Shown: one piece after another, positions 9,673 to 18,874 of the stretch | Position numbering within the stretch: position 1 is the stretch's first letter | Layout: every line of letters begins with the position of its first letter | Source: Oscillospiraceae bacterium | GTDB taxonomy: Bacteria; Bacillota; Clostridia; Oscillospirales; Oscillospiraceae | DNA length: 39,209 bases | NCBI GenBank assembly: GCA_022804995.1 | Contig: JAAWUC010000006.1 | Coordinates: 1-39,209, forward strand | Direction: 5' to 3' | Notes under the pieces: model-generated | The model's input: only the letters and a program-made list of their open reading frames with translations | What the model was told of the DNA's origin: nothing | The model's database searches: none | Position numbers and translations under genes: made by a program

Positions 9673-12600
9673 AGGCGTTCCTCCTCCCCGATGGTCTTGT
9701 CCACGTGGTCCCAGAATTCCGCCGCCGTCACGGGGCGGATCAGCTCCAGCCGGTCGTCCGCCCCGCCCTGGCCGAAGTGGCAGGCGGAAGCGAACTCGCA
9801 GTAGGTACAGGCGCAGTCCGTCTCACTGCGGCCCCGGGGGTCCGCGTCGATGTTGCCCCCGGCCAGATCCTCCGCGGCCCGCTTGAGGATCTCGTCCACA
9901 TACCGCCCCAGCTTCCCCAGCTGCCCGGCGGCGGCGATGCCCTTGGTGATGGATCCGTCCCGGCCCAGGGTGAGGGGCAGGAACCGGGGACTCTCCAGAG
10001 CGCTGTGCTCCATAGCCCGCAGCACCTCCGGCTCCCCCAGCACCAGGCCGCTGCGCCGCAGCTCCCGGTCCAGGGCGGCGCGGATCTCCTCCGGCCCGGC
10101 GCTCCGGTCCATGGACAGCATCACATCCCGGGCCGGCAGGTAGAGCACTCCGGCGGGGACGACGGGGCGCCCGAAGAGGCCCTCCCCCTCCCGCTCCAGG
10201 GCGAAGAGGTACAGGAGCATCTGGATGTTGAGCCCGCAGCGGATATCCGCCAGGTCGAAGGTCTTTTTCCCCGACTTATAGTCCACCACCCGCAGGTATA
10301 GCTTTCCGTCCCTGATCCAGCCGTCCACCCGGTCCACCTTGCCGGTGAGGGTGAGGCTGGCCTCCGGCGCGCGGATGGTGAGAGCGGGCAGATCCCCGTC
10401 CTCGCCGCCGAAGGCCAGCTCGAAGGCCATAGGCACGAAGTCGCTCACCGCCAGCTCCTGGGCTACGTTCTCCACAATGGCCGTCACCGTCCTGCGCAGG
10501 CGGCGGAAGAGGTAGCGGAACCGGGCGTCCCTCTCCTGAAAGCCGGGCATGGCCGCGGCCATGTACCGCTCGATGACCTGCCCGATGAGCTGCTGGAGCT
10601 CCCCTTCCGCCAGCTGGGCAAAGCCCCCCCGCGCCACCGCCTCCCGGGTGACGTGCTCCAAGACGTAGTGGAGGAAGGTACCCACCTGGGCAGCGTCGAA
10701 GCCCGCCGGGGTCCGTTCCTTTGCCCGGAGGCCGTACTCCATAAAGTAGGCAAAGTGGCAGGAGCCCAGCTTGTCAATGCGGCTGGCGGACATGCGGTAG
10801 CTCCGGCCATAGAGGGTCTCCACCGCCGCCGGGGAGAGCCGTCCCCGCTCCACAGCGGCGGCCCGATCCATGGCGGCCACCGCCCCGGCGTACCGGCTGT
10901 CCCCGGCGAAGTGGGCCCGGATGGCGCCGGTGGGGTCCGCCCCCGCCATCTCCAGGGCGGGGAGGACGGCGTGGAGGCGGCAGGCGTGGTCCCCGGCGTC
11001 CACCGTCTCCACCGCGCCGGGCAGCAGAGCCCGGAGCCGCCCCAGAACAAAGGAGGGCCGCAGCTCGTTCCCCGCCCCGTCGGAGGCGGGCCAGGACACA
11101 ATTAGCCGCTCCGAGGGCTGGGCCAGGGCGGCGTACAGGTTCTCCAGCTCGATATGGAAGAGCTCCATCCCGCTGGGGGCCAGCTCCAGCCCCAACTCCC
11201 CCAGCCGCTCCCGGTCCTCCTCGCTCAGGAGGCCCTGGCCGGGCTGAACCGCCGGGAGCACATGGTCGTTGGCCCCCAGGAGGAACAGGCACCGGGTCCG
11301 GTGGCGGTCATTGCGGGTGATCTGGGTGATCTGGACCTGGTCCAGGGAGACGGGGATGGTACCCACGTCGTACTGGGTGAGGACCAGCTTCAGGAGGCGG
11401 ACAAACTCCTCGGCATCCAGGGGCGCGTCCTCCAGAATATCGGCGAACTGGTCCATGACATCGCACAGCAGCTCCCAGAGCTGGCTGTACTCTCTGGCCC
11501 GCTGGAGGTCCCCCAGCTCCTCCAGCCGCCGGGTCCGCGCGGTGAGCTGGCCCGGGAGGTCGATCTCCTCCAGAAAGGCATAGAGAATCCGGAGCTTCCC
11601 GGCCGCGCCCTTCTCCGCCCTCAGTCCCTGAGACAGGTGGAGCAGGGGCAGGCGCACCCGCTCCCGTATTTCGTTGAGCGCCGCCAGCTCCGCCGCCTCC
11701 GCCTCGCTGAACCCCTCCTTCCAGCCGCCGGGGTTGGCGGTCCAGGGAGCCTCCCGGAGCCACATGCTCCCGTGGATATCCCAGGCGATGGCGTAGTTCT
11801 CCAGCCGGTCGCACTCCCCGTCGGTGATGCCGGCCAGACCGGTTTTCAGCCAGCGGAACATGTCCTCATACTCACAGCCCCCCACAACGGCGTCCAGGGC
11901 CCCGGCGATGAGGCTGAGCACCGGCTTCTCCAGCACGTCGCTGCGGCGGCTGAGGTAGACGGGGACGCCGTAGCGCTCAAAGACGCTCTCGATGATCCCC
12001 TCGTAGTCGGCCAAATTTCGGGCGGTGACGGCGATGTCCCGGAAGCGGTACTGTCCGCTCCGCACCAGCCCCAGAATCGACGCTGCCGCGTACTCCGCCT
12101 CGGCGAAGGCGCTCTGGGCCCGGTGGAGCTCCACTTGGCCGCAGCCCTCCCCCCGCCAGGGCGGTCCGCCGCCGAAGAAAGCGGACTCGATATATCCAAG
12201 GGCGTCCTCCGGCTCCCGGGGGGGCAGCTCTGTGACCCGGCAGACCGCGCCCTGGCGGTCCGCCAGCCGGATAAGCCGATCCCGGGCCCGCAGGCCCTGC
12301 TGGAAGATCTCCAGATCGCTGCCGGACTGGCCCAGCAGCGTGACGGTCACGGACCGGGCACGGCGCAGAAGGATGTCAATCACCGCCTCCTCCTGGGCGG
12401 TGAAGTAGGTAAAGCCGTCCAGATAGACGTCTCTGCCGTCGGCGCAGCCGGACTCCGCCAGCCGCTCGGCCAGCTTCTCCATGGCGTCCCGCCGGTCCTG
12501 GCCGTCCCGCCGGAGGCGGGATTGGTAGGCGGCGTAGATGATGGCCAGGTCGTGGACCTTGCCGGCGGACATGCCGGTGAGTCCCGGCAGAACGTCGCTC

Positions 12601-13001
12601 AAGTCCTCCGGCTGAACCCGGCAGGCCTGGAACTCCTCTGCCAGGGCCACCAGCCCGGACAGGAACGCCGTCTTTTGGGAGGGGCGGCGGTAGACCTGGA
12701 GGGTGGCGGAGACCTCCTGGAGGGCCCGCTGCATCATCAGAATCTTCCCCCCGGCGTCCAGGGAGACCTCCGCCAGACCGCCTGTGACCGCCAGCACCCG
12801 GTGGGCCAGCAGGCGGAAGCTGAGGACCTCCGCCCGGCGGGCCGCCGTGGGGCCGCAGACCCGGCACAAGTCCAGCTCCGCCTGGTGGGACGCGTGCTCG
12901 GGGACCAGCAGCAGTTGGTCCCCTCCCCGGCTTTTTTGGATTTTCTCCAGAATCCGGGCTGACTTTCCGGTGTTGGCCCGGCCCAGAATGATTTCCAGCA
13001 T
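9663..13001 (-). CDS. addB: AddAB helicase-nuclease, subunit B
   Basis: AddB is the partner of AddA, with an inactivated helicase fold that scans for the Chi-like sequence and a C-terminal nuclease domain. The 1112-residue product begins MLEIILGRANTGKS with a P-loop at residues 7-14. The nuclease core VVDYKSGKK is near residue 907, followed by GLNIQMLLYL. The four cysteines of the iron-sulfur cluster are visible: one in LGSCHFAYF (about 748) and three in CTYCEFASAC (about 1062-1071), which staple the nuclease domain as in B. subtilis AddB. The ATG at 12999-13001 follows AGAGGAG. Sixteen bases separate it from dnaE upstream, so the two are probably cotranscribed. Confidence 0.95.
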   Translation of the reverse strand: MLEIILGRANTGKSARILEKIQKSRGGDQLLLVPEHASHQAELDLCRVCGPTAARRAEVLSFRLLAHRVLAVTGGLAEVSLDAGGKILMMQRALQEVSATLQVYRRPSQKTAFLSGLVALAEEFQACRVQPEDLSDVLPGLTGMSAGKVHDLAIIYAAYQSRLRRDGQDRRDAMEKLAERLAESGCADGRDVYLDGFTYFTAQEEAVIDILLRRARSVTVTLLGQSGSDLEIFQQGLRARDRLIRLADRQGAVCRVTELPPREPEDALGYIESAFFGGGPPWRGEGCGQVELHRAQSAFAEAEYAAASILGLVRSGQYRFRDIAVTARNLADYEGIIESVFERYGVPVYLSRRSDVLEKPVLSLIAGALDAVVGGCEYEDMFRWLKTGLAGITDGECDRLENYAIAWDIHGSMWLREAPWTANPGGWKEGFSEAEAAELAALNEIRERVRLPLLHLSQGLRAEKGAAGKLRILYAFLEEIDLPGQLTARTRRLEELGDLQRAREYSQLWELLCDVMDQFADILEDAPLDAEEFVRLLKLVLTQYDVGTIPVSLDQVQITQITRNDRHRTRCLFLLGANDHVLPAVQPGQGLLSEEDRERLGELGLELAPSGMELFHIELENLYAALAQPSERLIVSWPASDGAGNELRPSFVLGRLRALLPGAVETVDAGDHACRLHAVLPALEMAGADPTGAIRAHFAGDSRYAGAVAAMDRAAAVERGRLSPAAVETLYGRSYRMSASRIDKLGSCHFAYFMEYGLRAKERTPAGFDAAQVGTFLHYVLEHVTREAVARGGFAQLAEGELQQLIGQVIERYMAAAMPGFQERDARFRYLFRRLRRTVTAIVENVAQELAVSDFVPMAFELAFGGEDGDLPALTIRAPEASLTLTGKVDRVDGWIRDGKLYLRVVDYKSGKKTFDLADIRCGLNIQMLLYLFALEREGEGLFGRPVVPAGVLYLPARDVMLSMDRSAGPEEIRAALDRELRRSGLVLGEPEVLRAMEHSALESPRFLPLTLGRDGSITKGIAAAGQLGKLGRYVDEILKRAAEDLAGGNIDADPRGRSETDCACTYCEFASACHFGQGGADDRLELIRPVTAAEFWDHVDKTIGEEERLWR

Positions 13002-13017
13002 GGCTCGTCTCCTCTCT

Positions 13018-16000
13018 CTACCGAACGATCACGTTCTCCTGTCCCAGCACCTCCTCCAGCTCCTTAACCAGGGAGGACGCCAGCAGGCAGGTGGCCCCCG
13101 CCCGCCGCCCCGTGTCGGTAAAGACCATCTTGGCGGGGGTGCCGCCGGGGAACATATTGATCACCCGGTTGATGTGGACCACAACAGGGTGCGAGGCCGA
13201 CGGCACGCGGAGCCACAGCACCTTCCCCTCCAAAACCTGCACCCCGGCCGCGGGCGCCGCCGGGGACGCGGCCAGCTCGCTCATGTCCACCTCCCCGCTG
13301 AGGGCCCCCACCCAGTCGCACATGATCTGGGGGGGCTTCTCATCCCGGACGGACAGCTTCCCCCGGACCAGAACCGCGCTGTTCGCCCGGAGAATCCCGC
13401 TGAACTTCTCCAGGGCCTTGGAGAAGCACAGCAGCTCGATAGACCCGCTGTCGTCCTCCACGGTCACATAGGCCATCAGGGAGTTGCTGCGGGTGGTCTT
13501 GGTCCGGTAGTCCGCGACGATGCCGGCCACGGTAATCCACTGCTCATCCTGGAAGGTGGTGGGGCCGCCCTCCTGGGCGAAGTCCTCGTTGACCGCCCCG
13601 ATGCGCACCGCCCCGGCGGCCTTCGCCGCCTCCCGGTAAGCGTTCATGGGGTGGCCGGAGAGGTAGAGGCCCGTGACCTCCCGCTCCTGGCGCATCCGTT
13701 CCTCCTCCGCGTACTCCGGGATGTTGGGCAGGACCAGCTCCGCGCTCTTTTTCGCCCCGCCGGACATGCCGAAGAAGTCCATCTGCCCCTCCAGGTTCTG
13801 CCGGCGGCTATTGGCGATGGAGTCCATCAGCTTCTCCCCCACCGCCGCCAGGCGGCTCCGGAACACGCCGAAGCTGTCGAAGGCCCCCGCCTTGATCAGA
13901 TTCTCTAGGGCCCGCTTGTTCATATCCCCGCCGTACATCCGCTCGCAGAAGTCCTGGAAGCCGGCGAAGCCCCCCCCGCTCTCCCGCTCCCGGACCACGC
14001 CCTGGATGAAGCCCCGTCCGATGTTCTTGATGGCCGCCAGGCCGAAGCGGATGCCCCCCTCCTCCACGGTGAAGGTATCATAGGAGCGGTTCACATCCGG
14101 GGGCAGCAGGGCGATGCCCATGTCCCGGCACTCGCCGATGTACTCGGAGACCTTTTCCGAGTAGCCCTGGACGCTGGTCAGCAGCGCCGCCATGTACTCC
14201 TTGGGGTGGTGGAGCTTGAACCACGCCGTCTGGTAGGCCACCACCGCGTAGCACACCGCGTGGGCCTTGTTGAAGGCATACTCGGCGAAAGCGTCGATCT
14301 CCTCATAAACAGCCTTGGCCGTGTCCTCCGGAATGCCGTTTGCCACGCATCCGGCTATTTTCCGTTCCGGATCTCCGTAGATGAAGGACTGCCGCTCCCG
14401 CTCGATCTCCTTGCGCTTCTTCTTGCTCATGGCCCGGCGGACCATGTCCGCCTGTCCCAGGGAGTAGCCCGCCAGCTGCTGGAAAATCTGGAGCACCTGC
14501 TCCTGGTAGACGATGCAGCCGTAGGTGATGGACAGAATCGGCTCCAGAGAGGGGTGCTTGTAGGTGACAAGATTGGCGTCGTGCTTGGAGGCGATGAACC
14601 GGGGGATGGACTCCATGGGCCCCGGCCGGTACAGGGCCACAATGGCCGTCAGATCCTCGATGGACTGGGGCTTGAGCCCCACGCACACCCCGGTCATGCC
14701 CCCGGACTCCATCTGGAAGACCCCGCTGGTCTTTCCCGCCGTCAGCATATCGAACACGCCCTGGTCGTCCTCGGGGATGTCCTCCAGGCGGAAGTCCGGC
14801 TCCCGCCGCCGGACCATCTGCACCGCGTCTTCCAGCACCGTCAGGTTCCGCAGGCCCAGGAAATCCATTTTCAGCAGCCCCAGCTCCTCCAGGGTGACCA
14901 TGGTATACTGGCAGACGATGGTGTCGTCGTTCTTGGCCAGGGGGACGTAGTCCACCACCGGGTCCTTGGTGATGACCACCCCGGCGGCGTGGGTGGAGGC
15001 GTGGCGGGGCATCCCCTCCAGGGCCTGGGCGGTGTCGATGAGCTTTTTCACCCGCTCGTCCCCGTCGTACATATCCTTGAGGGGCTTGGACAGCTTCAGC
15101 GCCTCCTCCAGGCTGATATGGAGGTTGTTGGGCCCGCTGGGGATCTGCTTGGCCACCGTGTCCACGTCGGCGTAAGGCATATTCAGCACCCGCCCCACAT
15201 CCCGCACCGCCGCCCGGGCGGCCATGGTCCCAAAGGTGACAATCTGGGCCACCCGGTCATTGCCGTACTTCCGGCGGACGTAGTCCACCACCTCGTCCCG
15301 GCGGGTGTCGCCGAAGTCCATGTCGATATCCGGCATACTCACCCGCTCCGGGTTGAGGAAGCGCTCGAAGTACAGGCCGTACTTCATGGGGTCGATATCG
15401 GTGATGCCCAGGCAGTAGGAAACCATGCTCCCGGCGGCGGAGCCCCGCCCGGGGCCCACGGGGATTCCCGCCTCCCGGGCGAAGCGGACAAAGTCGGAGA
15501 CAATGAGGAAGTAGTCCGTGAAGCCCATCTTCTCGATCATGTCCAGCTCGTAGTCCAGCTGCGTCCGGTACTCCGGGCGGTCCCCCCGGTACTTCTCCCG
15601 AAAGCCCTCCTCACACAGCCGGCGGATATAGTCCTGGGCGGCGAGGCCGTCCGGGACCTGGAACTGGGGCAGGTGGTAGGTGCCGAAGGTGAACTCCAGA
15701 TTGCACGCCTCCACGATTTTCAGGGTGTTGGACAGGGCGTCCGGGTATTTGCCGAACAGCCGCTCCATCTCCTCCGTGGAGCGCAGGTAGAAGTTCCGGG
15801 GCTCGTAGCGCATCCGGTTCTCGTCGTCCACCAGCTTGCCCGTCTGGATGCACAGGAGCACGTCGTGGCTCTCCGCGTCCTCGGGGGCCAGATAGTGGCA
15901 GTCGTTGGTGCAGACCAGGGGGATGCCCGTCTCCTCGTGGAGGCGCAGGATGCCCTGGTTGACAATCACCTGGTCCCGGATGCCGTGGTCCTGGAGCTCC

Positions 16001-16521
16001 AGGTAAAAGCCGTCCGCCCCGAAGAGCTCCCGCATCTCCAGGGCGTACTGCTTGGCGTTCTCGTAGGCGCCGTTGACGAGCTGCTTGGGGATCTCCCCGG
16101 CCAGGCAGGCGGACAGGGCGATGAGCCCCCCGGCGTGCTCCCGCAGGAGCTCCATGTCAATGCGGGGCCGGATGTAGAAGCCCTCCACGTAGCCCATGCT
16201 CACCAGGTAGCTCAGGTTCCGGTAGCCCTCCTCGTTCCGGCAGAGGAGGACCAGGTGGCGGCTCTCGGCGTCGAACTCGTGGACCTTCTGAAAGCGGGTG
16301 CGGCCCTGGGCTGTGACGTAGACCTCGCAGCCGATAATGGGCTTGACGCCCTCCTTTTTGCAGGCCCGGTAGAAGTCAATGGCCCCATACATGACGCCGT
16401 GGTCGGTGATAGCCACCGCCGGCTGGCCCAGCTCCCTTACCCGGCGGGCCAGGCCGTCGATGCGGCAGAAGCCGTCCAGCAGGCTGTACTCCGTATGGAC
16501 ATGGAGGTGTGCAAATGACAT
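13018..16521 (-). CDS. dnaE: DNA polymerase III alpha subunit, DnaE type
   Basis: This is a replicative or lesion-bypass DNA polymerase of family C. Of its 1167 residues, the N-terminal PHP domain begins FAHLHVHTEYSLLDG and keeps its metal-ligand histidines. The palm carries GRGSAAGSMVSYCLGI and the catalytic aspartates in PDIDMDFGD (about residues 393-401). KMDFLGLRNL follows near 550. A helix-hairpin-helix region is near 850-885, and an OB-fold with ITVAGIVADYRTK is near 985-1060. There is no 3'-5' exonuclease insert, which distinguishes it from PolC. In Firmicutes DnaE usually works beside a separate PolC, not present in this window. The ATG at 16519-16521 follows AGAGAGGTAACG. Placement immediately upstream of addBA groups replication and repair genes in one transcript. 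Confidence 0.96.
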   Translation of the reverse strand: MSFAHLHVHTEYSLLDGFCRIDGLARRVRELGQPAVAITDHGVMYGAIDFYRACKKEGVKPIIGCEVYVTAQGRTRFQKVHEFDAESRHLVLLCRNEEGYRNLSYLVSMGYVEGFYIRPRIDMELLREHAGGLIALSACLAGEIPKQLVNGAYENAKQYALEMRELFGADGFYLELQDHGIRDQVIVNQGILRLHEETGIPLVCTNDCHYLAPEDAESHDVLLCIQTGKLVDDENRMRYEPRNFYLRSTEEMERLFGKYPDALSNTLKIVEACNLEFTFGTYHLPQFQVPDGLAAQDYIRRLCEEGFREKYRGDRPEYRTQLDYELDMIEKMGFTDYFLIVSDFVRFAREAGIPVGPGRGSAAGSMVSYCLGITDIDPMKYGLYFERFLNPERVSMPDIDMDFGDTRRDEVVDYVRRKYGNDRVAQIVTFGTMAARAAVRDVGRVLNMPYADVDTVAKQIPSGPNNLHISLEEALKLSKPLKDMYDGDERVKKLIDTAQALEGMPRHASTHAAGVVITKDPVVDYVPLAKNDDTIVCQYTMVTLEELGLLKMDFLGLRNLTVLEDAVQMVRRREPDFRLEDIPEDDQGVFDMLTAGKTSGVFQMESGGMTGVCVGLKPQSIEDLTAIVALYRPGPMESIPRFIASKHDANLVTYKHPSLEPILSITYGCIVYQEQVLQIFQQLAGYSLGQADMVRRAMSKKKRKEIERERQSFIYGDPERKIAGCVANGIPEDTAKAVYEEIDAFAEYAFNKAHAVCYAVVAYQTAWFKLHHPKEYMAALLTSVQGYSEKVSEYIGECRDMGIALLPPDVNRSYDTFTVEEGGIRFGLAAIKNIGRGFIQGVVRERESGGGFAGFQDFCERMYGGDMNKRALENLIKAGAFDSFGVFRSRLAAVGEKLMDSIANSRRQNLEGQMDFFGMSGGAKKSAELVLPNIPEYAEEERMRQEREVTGLYLSGHPMNAYREAAKAAGAVRIGAVNEDFAQEGGPTTFQDEQWITVAGIVADYRTKTTRSNSLMAYVTVEDDSGSIELLCFSKALEKFSGILRANSAVLVRGKLSVRDEKPPQIMCDWVGALSGEVDMSELAASPAAPAAGVQVLEGKVLWLRVPSASHPVVVHINRVINMFPGGTPAKMVFTDTGRRAGATCLLASSLVKELEEVLGQENVIVR

Positions 16522-16567
16522 CGTTACCTCTCTTTCTGTGTCAGGCGGTTTGTTCTATCTGTAGGGG

Positions 16568-17365
16568 TCAAGCCTCAATGCAATCTCCGCAGGCCAGATA
16601 GCGCATATTTCTGACATTCTTTGTCAGATAGGAGAACACCTTCTTCCCGGTGCAGTGGCAGGTGTAGAACGTCATCTCCTTTTTGTTCAGCTCCCCGGCA
16701 ATGCCGTGCAGCAGCGTCTCCGGCGCGCTCTGGAGGGTGGTGGGGTTGAACAGGTGGTAGCCCCCCACACACAGCTTCGGGCTGTACTCCGCCGCCCGGT
16801 CCAGGATATTCACCACCCCCGCATGGCCGCAGCCCATAATCAGAGTGTTCTTTTCCCCGCCGAAAATAATCAAATTGTGCTCATGCCCGAAGGTATCCGG
16901 GCCATTGTCGTCATACATCGCGCTGTTGGCCGGGGAGGGGAAACGGGAGATATCCGGCGTGGTGAACAGCAGCAGCTCCTCGTCAATCCGGCAATCCCCG
17001 TCCAGCAGCACCACCTGGGGATGGTCCTTCACGCTCCGGTCCAGGCTGCCGCTGAACTTGATAATGCCCAAAATCTTGATGTAGTGCATATCAAAGGCCG
17101 ACCGCTGGATATAGACCTTCGCCCTGTGGTTGATGTCCAGAAATTTTTTCAAAGCTCCGCCGTGGTCGCTGTGGCCGTGGGAGATAATCAGCGTGTCCAC
17201 CGCCGCCAGGTCCACCCCGGCCCGCTCCGCGTTCTTAAAAATAGTGTCGTCCGGGCCCACGTCGAAAAGGATTTTGTGCCCCGGGGTCTCGATGTACAGG
17301 GACAGCCCGTGGACTGTCCTCCAGCCTTGATTGGTGGTGTTCTCCACCAGCGCCGTGATTTTCAT
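16568..17365 (-). CDS. MBL-fold metallo-hydrolase, dihydropterin-phosphate-synthase-like
   Basis: This is a 265-residue metallo-beta-lactamase-fold protein. The metal motif SHGHSDHGG is at about residues 58-66. MGCGHAGVVNILD follows near 180, and a C-terminal TCHCTGKKVF supplies a further metal-site histidine. The opening ALVENTTNQ and the overall order match the subfamily annotated as 7,8-dihydropterin-6-yl-methyl-4-(beta-D-ribofuranosyl)aminobenzene 5'-phosphate synthase in archaea. That reaction belongs to methanopterin synthesis and is unlikely here, so the substrate is unknown. It sits 18 bases after whiA and 46 bases before dnaE on the same strand, suggesting cotranscription. Family assignment is firm; function is not. 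Confidence 0.88.
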   Translation of the reverse strand: MKITALVENTTNQGWRTVHGLSLYIETPGHKILFDVGPDDTIFKNAERAGVDLAAVDTLIISHGHSDHGGALKKFLDINHRAKVYIQRSAFDMHYIKILGIIKFSGSLDRSVKDHPQVVLLDGDCRIDEELLLFTTPDISRFPSPANSAMYDDNGPDTFGHEHNLIIFGGEKNTLIMGCGHAGVVNILDRAAEYSPKLCVGGYHLFNPTTLQSAPETLLHGIAGELNKKEMTFYTCHCTGKKVFSYLTKNVRNMRYLACGDCIEA

Positions 17366-17383
17366 AAGCGGTTTCCTCCTCGT

Positions 17384-18277
17384 CTATTTCCGGCTCAGCT
17401 CCACCAGCTTGCGCAGGCGGTGGTTCAGGCAGCTCTTCGTCACCGGCGGGTCGAACTCCTCCGCCAGCTGGCTCAAGGTCAGCTCCGGGTACGCCTCCCG
17501 GAGGATAATCGTCTCCTTCAGCTGGGAGGGCAGGCCCTCCACCCGGTCCAGCTCGTAGAGCCGCCGGATGGCCTCCAGCTGCTCCTGGGCGGCGTCCACC
17601 GCTTTGTCCAGGTTGGCGGCCTCGCAGTTCACCCGGCGGTTGACGCCGTTGCGCAGCTCCTTCTCCGCCTTGGCGTTCATCAGGCCCATGGCCGACAGGG
17701 GCGCGCCCATGATGGTCAGAAAGTCCTCAATCTGCCCGCTGCTCTTGAAATAGATGACCTGGTAGCCGCCCCGGGCGGTCTGCTTGGGCCGCCGGCCCAT
17801 CTCCCCCAGCAGGGCCAGCAGTTCCCGGCTGGCCTGGGCGTGGCTGGTCTCCAGCTCCAGGTGGTAGCGCTTGGCCGGGTCCGTGACACTCCCCCCGGCC
17901 AGGAAGGCCCCCCGGAGGAACGCCGCCCGGCAGCAGTCCTCCTCCAGCAGGCCGAAATTGATGTGGAGCACAGGGCTCTGCCTGGGGTCGAAGCCGAAGG
18001 CATCGATAATGCCGGCCAGCTTATCCGCGTTTGTGATTTGAAAGATGTATTTTTGCTCTGATTTTTTCGGCAGCCGGTCAAATTTAAGACCGAACGCCCG
18101 CCGGAAGAGCTTGGGCAGGCGCTTGGCAAAATCCCCGCACTCCGTGATAATGCGCACCTCCCTGGCCGTGAAGGTGTTGCAGTAGAGCAGCACGCCGTAG
18201 GCCTCCGCCCGGGCGCAGCAGGGCTTGGCCGGCTCGCTCCGGCACAGCTCCGTTTTTACTTCGCTGGAGAAGGACAT
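17384..18277 (-). CDS. whiA: Sporulation/division regulator WhiA
   Basis: WhiA is a DNA-binding protein with a LAGLIDADG-homing-endonuclease-like N-terminal domain and a C-terminal helix-turn-helix. In Gram-positives it affects cell division and chromosome segregation. I place the start at ATG 18275-18277, giving 297 residues beginning MSFSSEVKTELCR, as in the family. AGGTGGTGAT lies 6-10 bases upstream. The frame stays open further upstream only because it runs into the repeat-containing spacer. LRGAFLAGGSV is the degenerate LAGLIDADG motif, and LTLSQLAEEF with CLNHRLRKL forms the C-terminal HTH. In most Firmicutes whiA directly follows rapZ and yvcK. Here it is separated from yvcK by the XRE/74-aa module and a repeat. 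No clear promoter was found immediately upstream, so it may be read from the XRE promoter. Confidence 0.95.
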   Translation of the reverse strand: MSFSSEVKTELCRSEPAKPCCARAEAYGVLLYCNTFTAREVRIITECGDFAKRLPKLFRRAFGLKFDRLPKKSEQKYIFQITNADKLAGIIDAFGFDPRQSPVLHINFGLLEEDCCRAAFLRGAFLAGGSVTDPAKRYHLELETSHAQASRELLALLGEMGRRPKQTARGGYQVIYFKSSGQIEDFLTIMGAPLSAMGLMNAKAEKELRNGVNRRVNCEAANLDKAVDAAQEQLEAIRRLYELDRVEGLPSQLKETIILREAYPELTLSQLAEEFDPPVTKSCLNHRLRKLVELSRK

Positions 18278-18415
18278 GGGATCACCACCTGTTATTTTTT
18301 GGGCCGGGGGCTCTGCGGCGAATCCCCTCCTGCTATCGCTGGTGCTGGCTTTTTCGGGAGCGCTCTGCGGCACCCCTTTTCTCCGGTGCTGACATCAACG
18401 GAACTTCCCTGCGAC
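18278..18415. other. Spacer upstream of whiA with partial repeat motifs
   Basis: No gene is convincing here. The stretch contains a GCGGCGAATCCCC motif near 18316-18328 that resembles GCGACGAATCCCC at the edge of the inverted repeat (18411-18423). It may therefore be an older, degraded copy or extension of the same element. No sigma-A promoter was seen on the minus strand. Confidence 0.4.
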
Positions 18416-18580
18416 GAATCCCCCCGCCACGCCTGCGGCGTGGCCCTCCCCCCTTTCACAAGGGGGGCAAGAGGAGTCTGGAGGAAAGCTCGAAACGATT
18501 CGCGTCGTTGGAGAGATTCGCCCTCTCGCCCCCCTTGTGAAAGGGGGGAGGGCCGCCGCGAAGCGGTGGCGGGGGGATTC
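18416..18580. repeat. MITE-like inverted repeat with nested hairpins
   Basis: Two arms of about 59 bases (18416-18474 and 18522-18580) are nearly exact reverse complements around a 47-base centre. Each arm contains two hairpins. One is a C6/G6 stem, CCCCCCTT-TCAC-AAGGGGGG (18448-18467), with its mirror in the right arm. The other is a GC stem, GCCACGCC-TGC-GGCGTGGC (18426-18444) on the left and GCCGCCGC-GAA-GCGGTGGC (18552-18570) on the right. The GC stems differ in sequence yet both still pair. The centre has a small AACGA/TCGTT hairpin. The element ends five bases from the stop of the XRE gene. No transposase or target-site duplication was recognised. Confidence 0.8.
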
Positions 18581-18584
18581 CGCA

Positions 18585-18803
18585 CTACCGCTTATCTGAG
18601 CGCCCCATAAGATAATCCAGGCTGACCTCGAAATGGTCCGCCAACGCAATCAACAATTCCGCTCCAGGAAGATTTTCTCCTGATTCCAGTTTTTGATAAT
18701 ATCTCGTGGCCGTGCCGATGGCCCCCGCCACCTGTGCCTGTGTCTCTCCGCTCTCGCGGCGTATTGCGCGGAGCCGGTCCTTAAAAAACTCCTTGAATTC
18801 CAT
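18585..18803 (-). CDS. Small XRE-family helix-turn-helix repressor
   Basis: This 72-residue protein is essentially a lone Cro/CI-type HTH domain. It starts MEFKEFFKDRLRAIRRESG. TQAQVAGAIGTATRYYQKLE gives the HTH core, and ALADHFEVSLDYLMGRSDKR is the typical XRE C-terminus. AAGAGG precedes the ATG by 5 bases. There is no oligomerisation or sensor domain. It is encoded head-to-head with the 74-aa gene at 18895 across a 91-base region with two promoters and two operator-like repeats. Autoregulation and control of the neighbour are therefore likely. The stop codon abuts the inverted repeat at 18416-18580. Transcription of this gene may continue into whiA. Confidence 0.9.
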   Translation of the reverse strand: MEFKEFFKDRLRAIRRESGETQAQVAGAIGTATRYYQKLESGENLPGAELLIALADHFEVSLDYLMGRSDKR

Positions 18804-18812
18804 TATAACCTC

Positions 18813-18841
18813 TTGACGCGATATATAAGTCGTGGTACGAT
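18813..18841 (+). promoter_or_regulatory. Rightward promoter of the 74-aa gene
   Basis: TTGACG (18813-18818) and TACGAT (18836-18841) are separated by 17 bases. The spacer is filled by the first operator-like repeat. Predicted start of transcription is near 18848. Confidence 0.7.
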
Positions 18842-18867
18842 AGTATTATAGACGCCGTATAAGTCGT
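18815..18867. promoter_or_regulatory. Two candidate XRE operators
   Basis: Direct repeats GACGCGATATATAAGTCGT (18815-18833) and GACGCCGTATAAGTCGT (18851-18867) share GACGC...TATAAGTCGT. Each is also an imperfect palindrome with ACG and CGT ends around a TATA core, as expected for a dimeric HTH protein. Each lies in the spacer of one of the two opposing promoters. Confidence 0.65.
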
Positions 18868-18874
18868 ATGTCAA
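18845..18874 (-). promoter_or_regulatory. Leftward promoter of the XRE gene
   Basis: On the minus strand TTGACA (18869-18874) and TATAAT (18845-18850), both perfect consensus hexamers, are separated by 18 bases that contain the second operator-like repeat. Its -10 lies three bases from the -10 of the opposing promoter. Confidence 0.8.

Noticed and set aside
18292-18649. Short Pro/Arg-rich open frames on both strands in the whiA upstream region
   Set aside because: They are translations of the inverted repeat; both strands stay open because of its palindromic GC content, and none has a ribosome-binding site.
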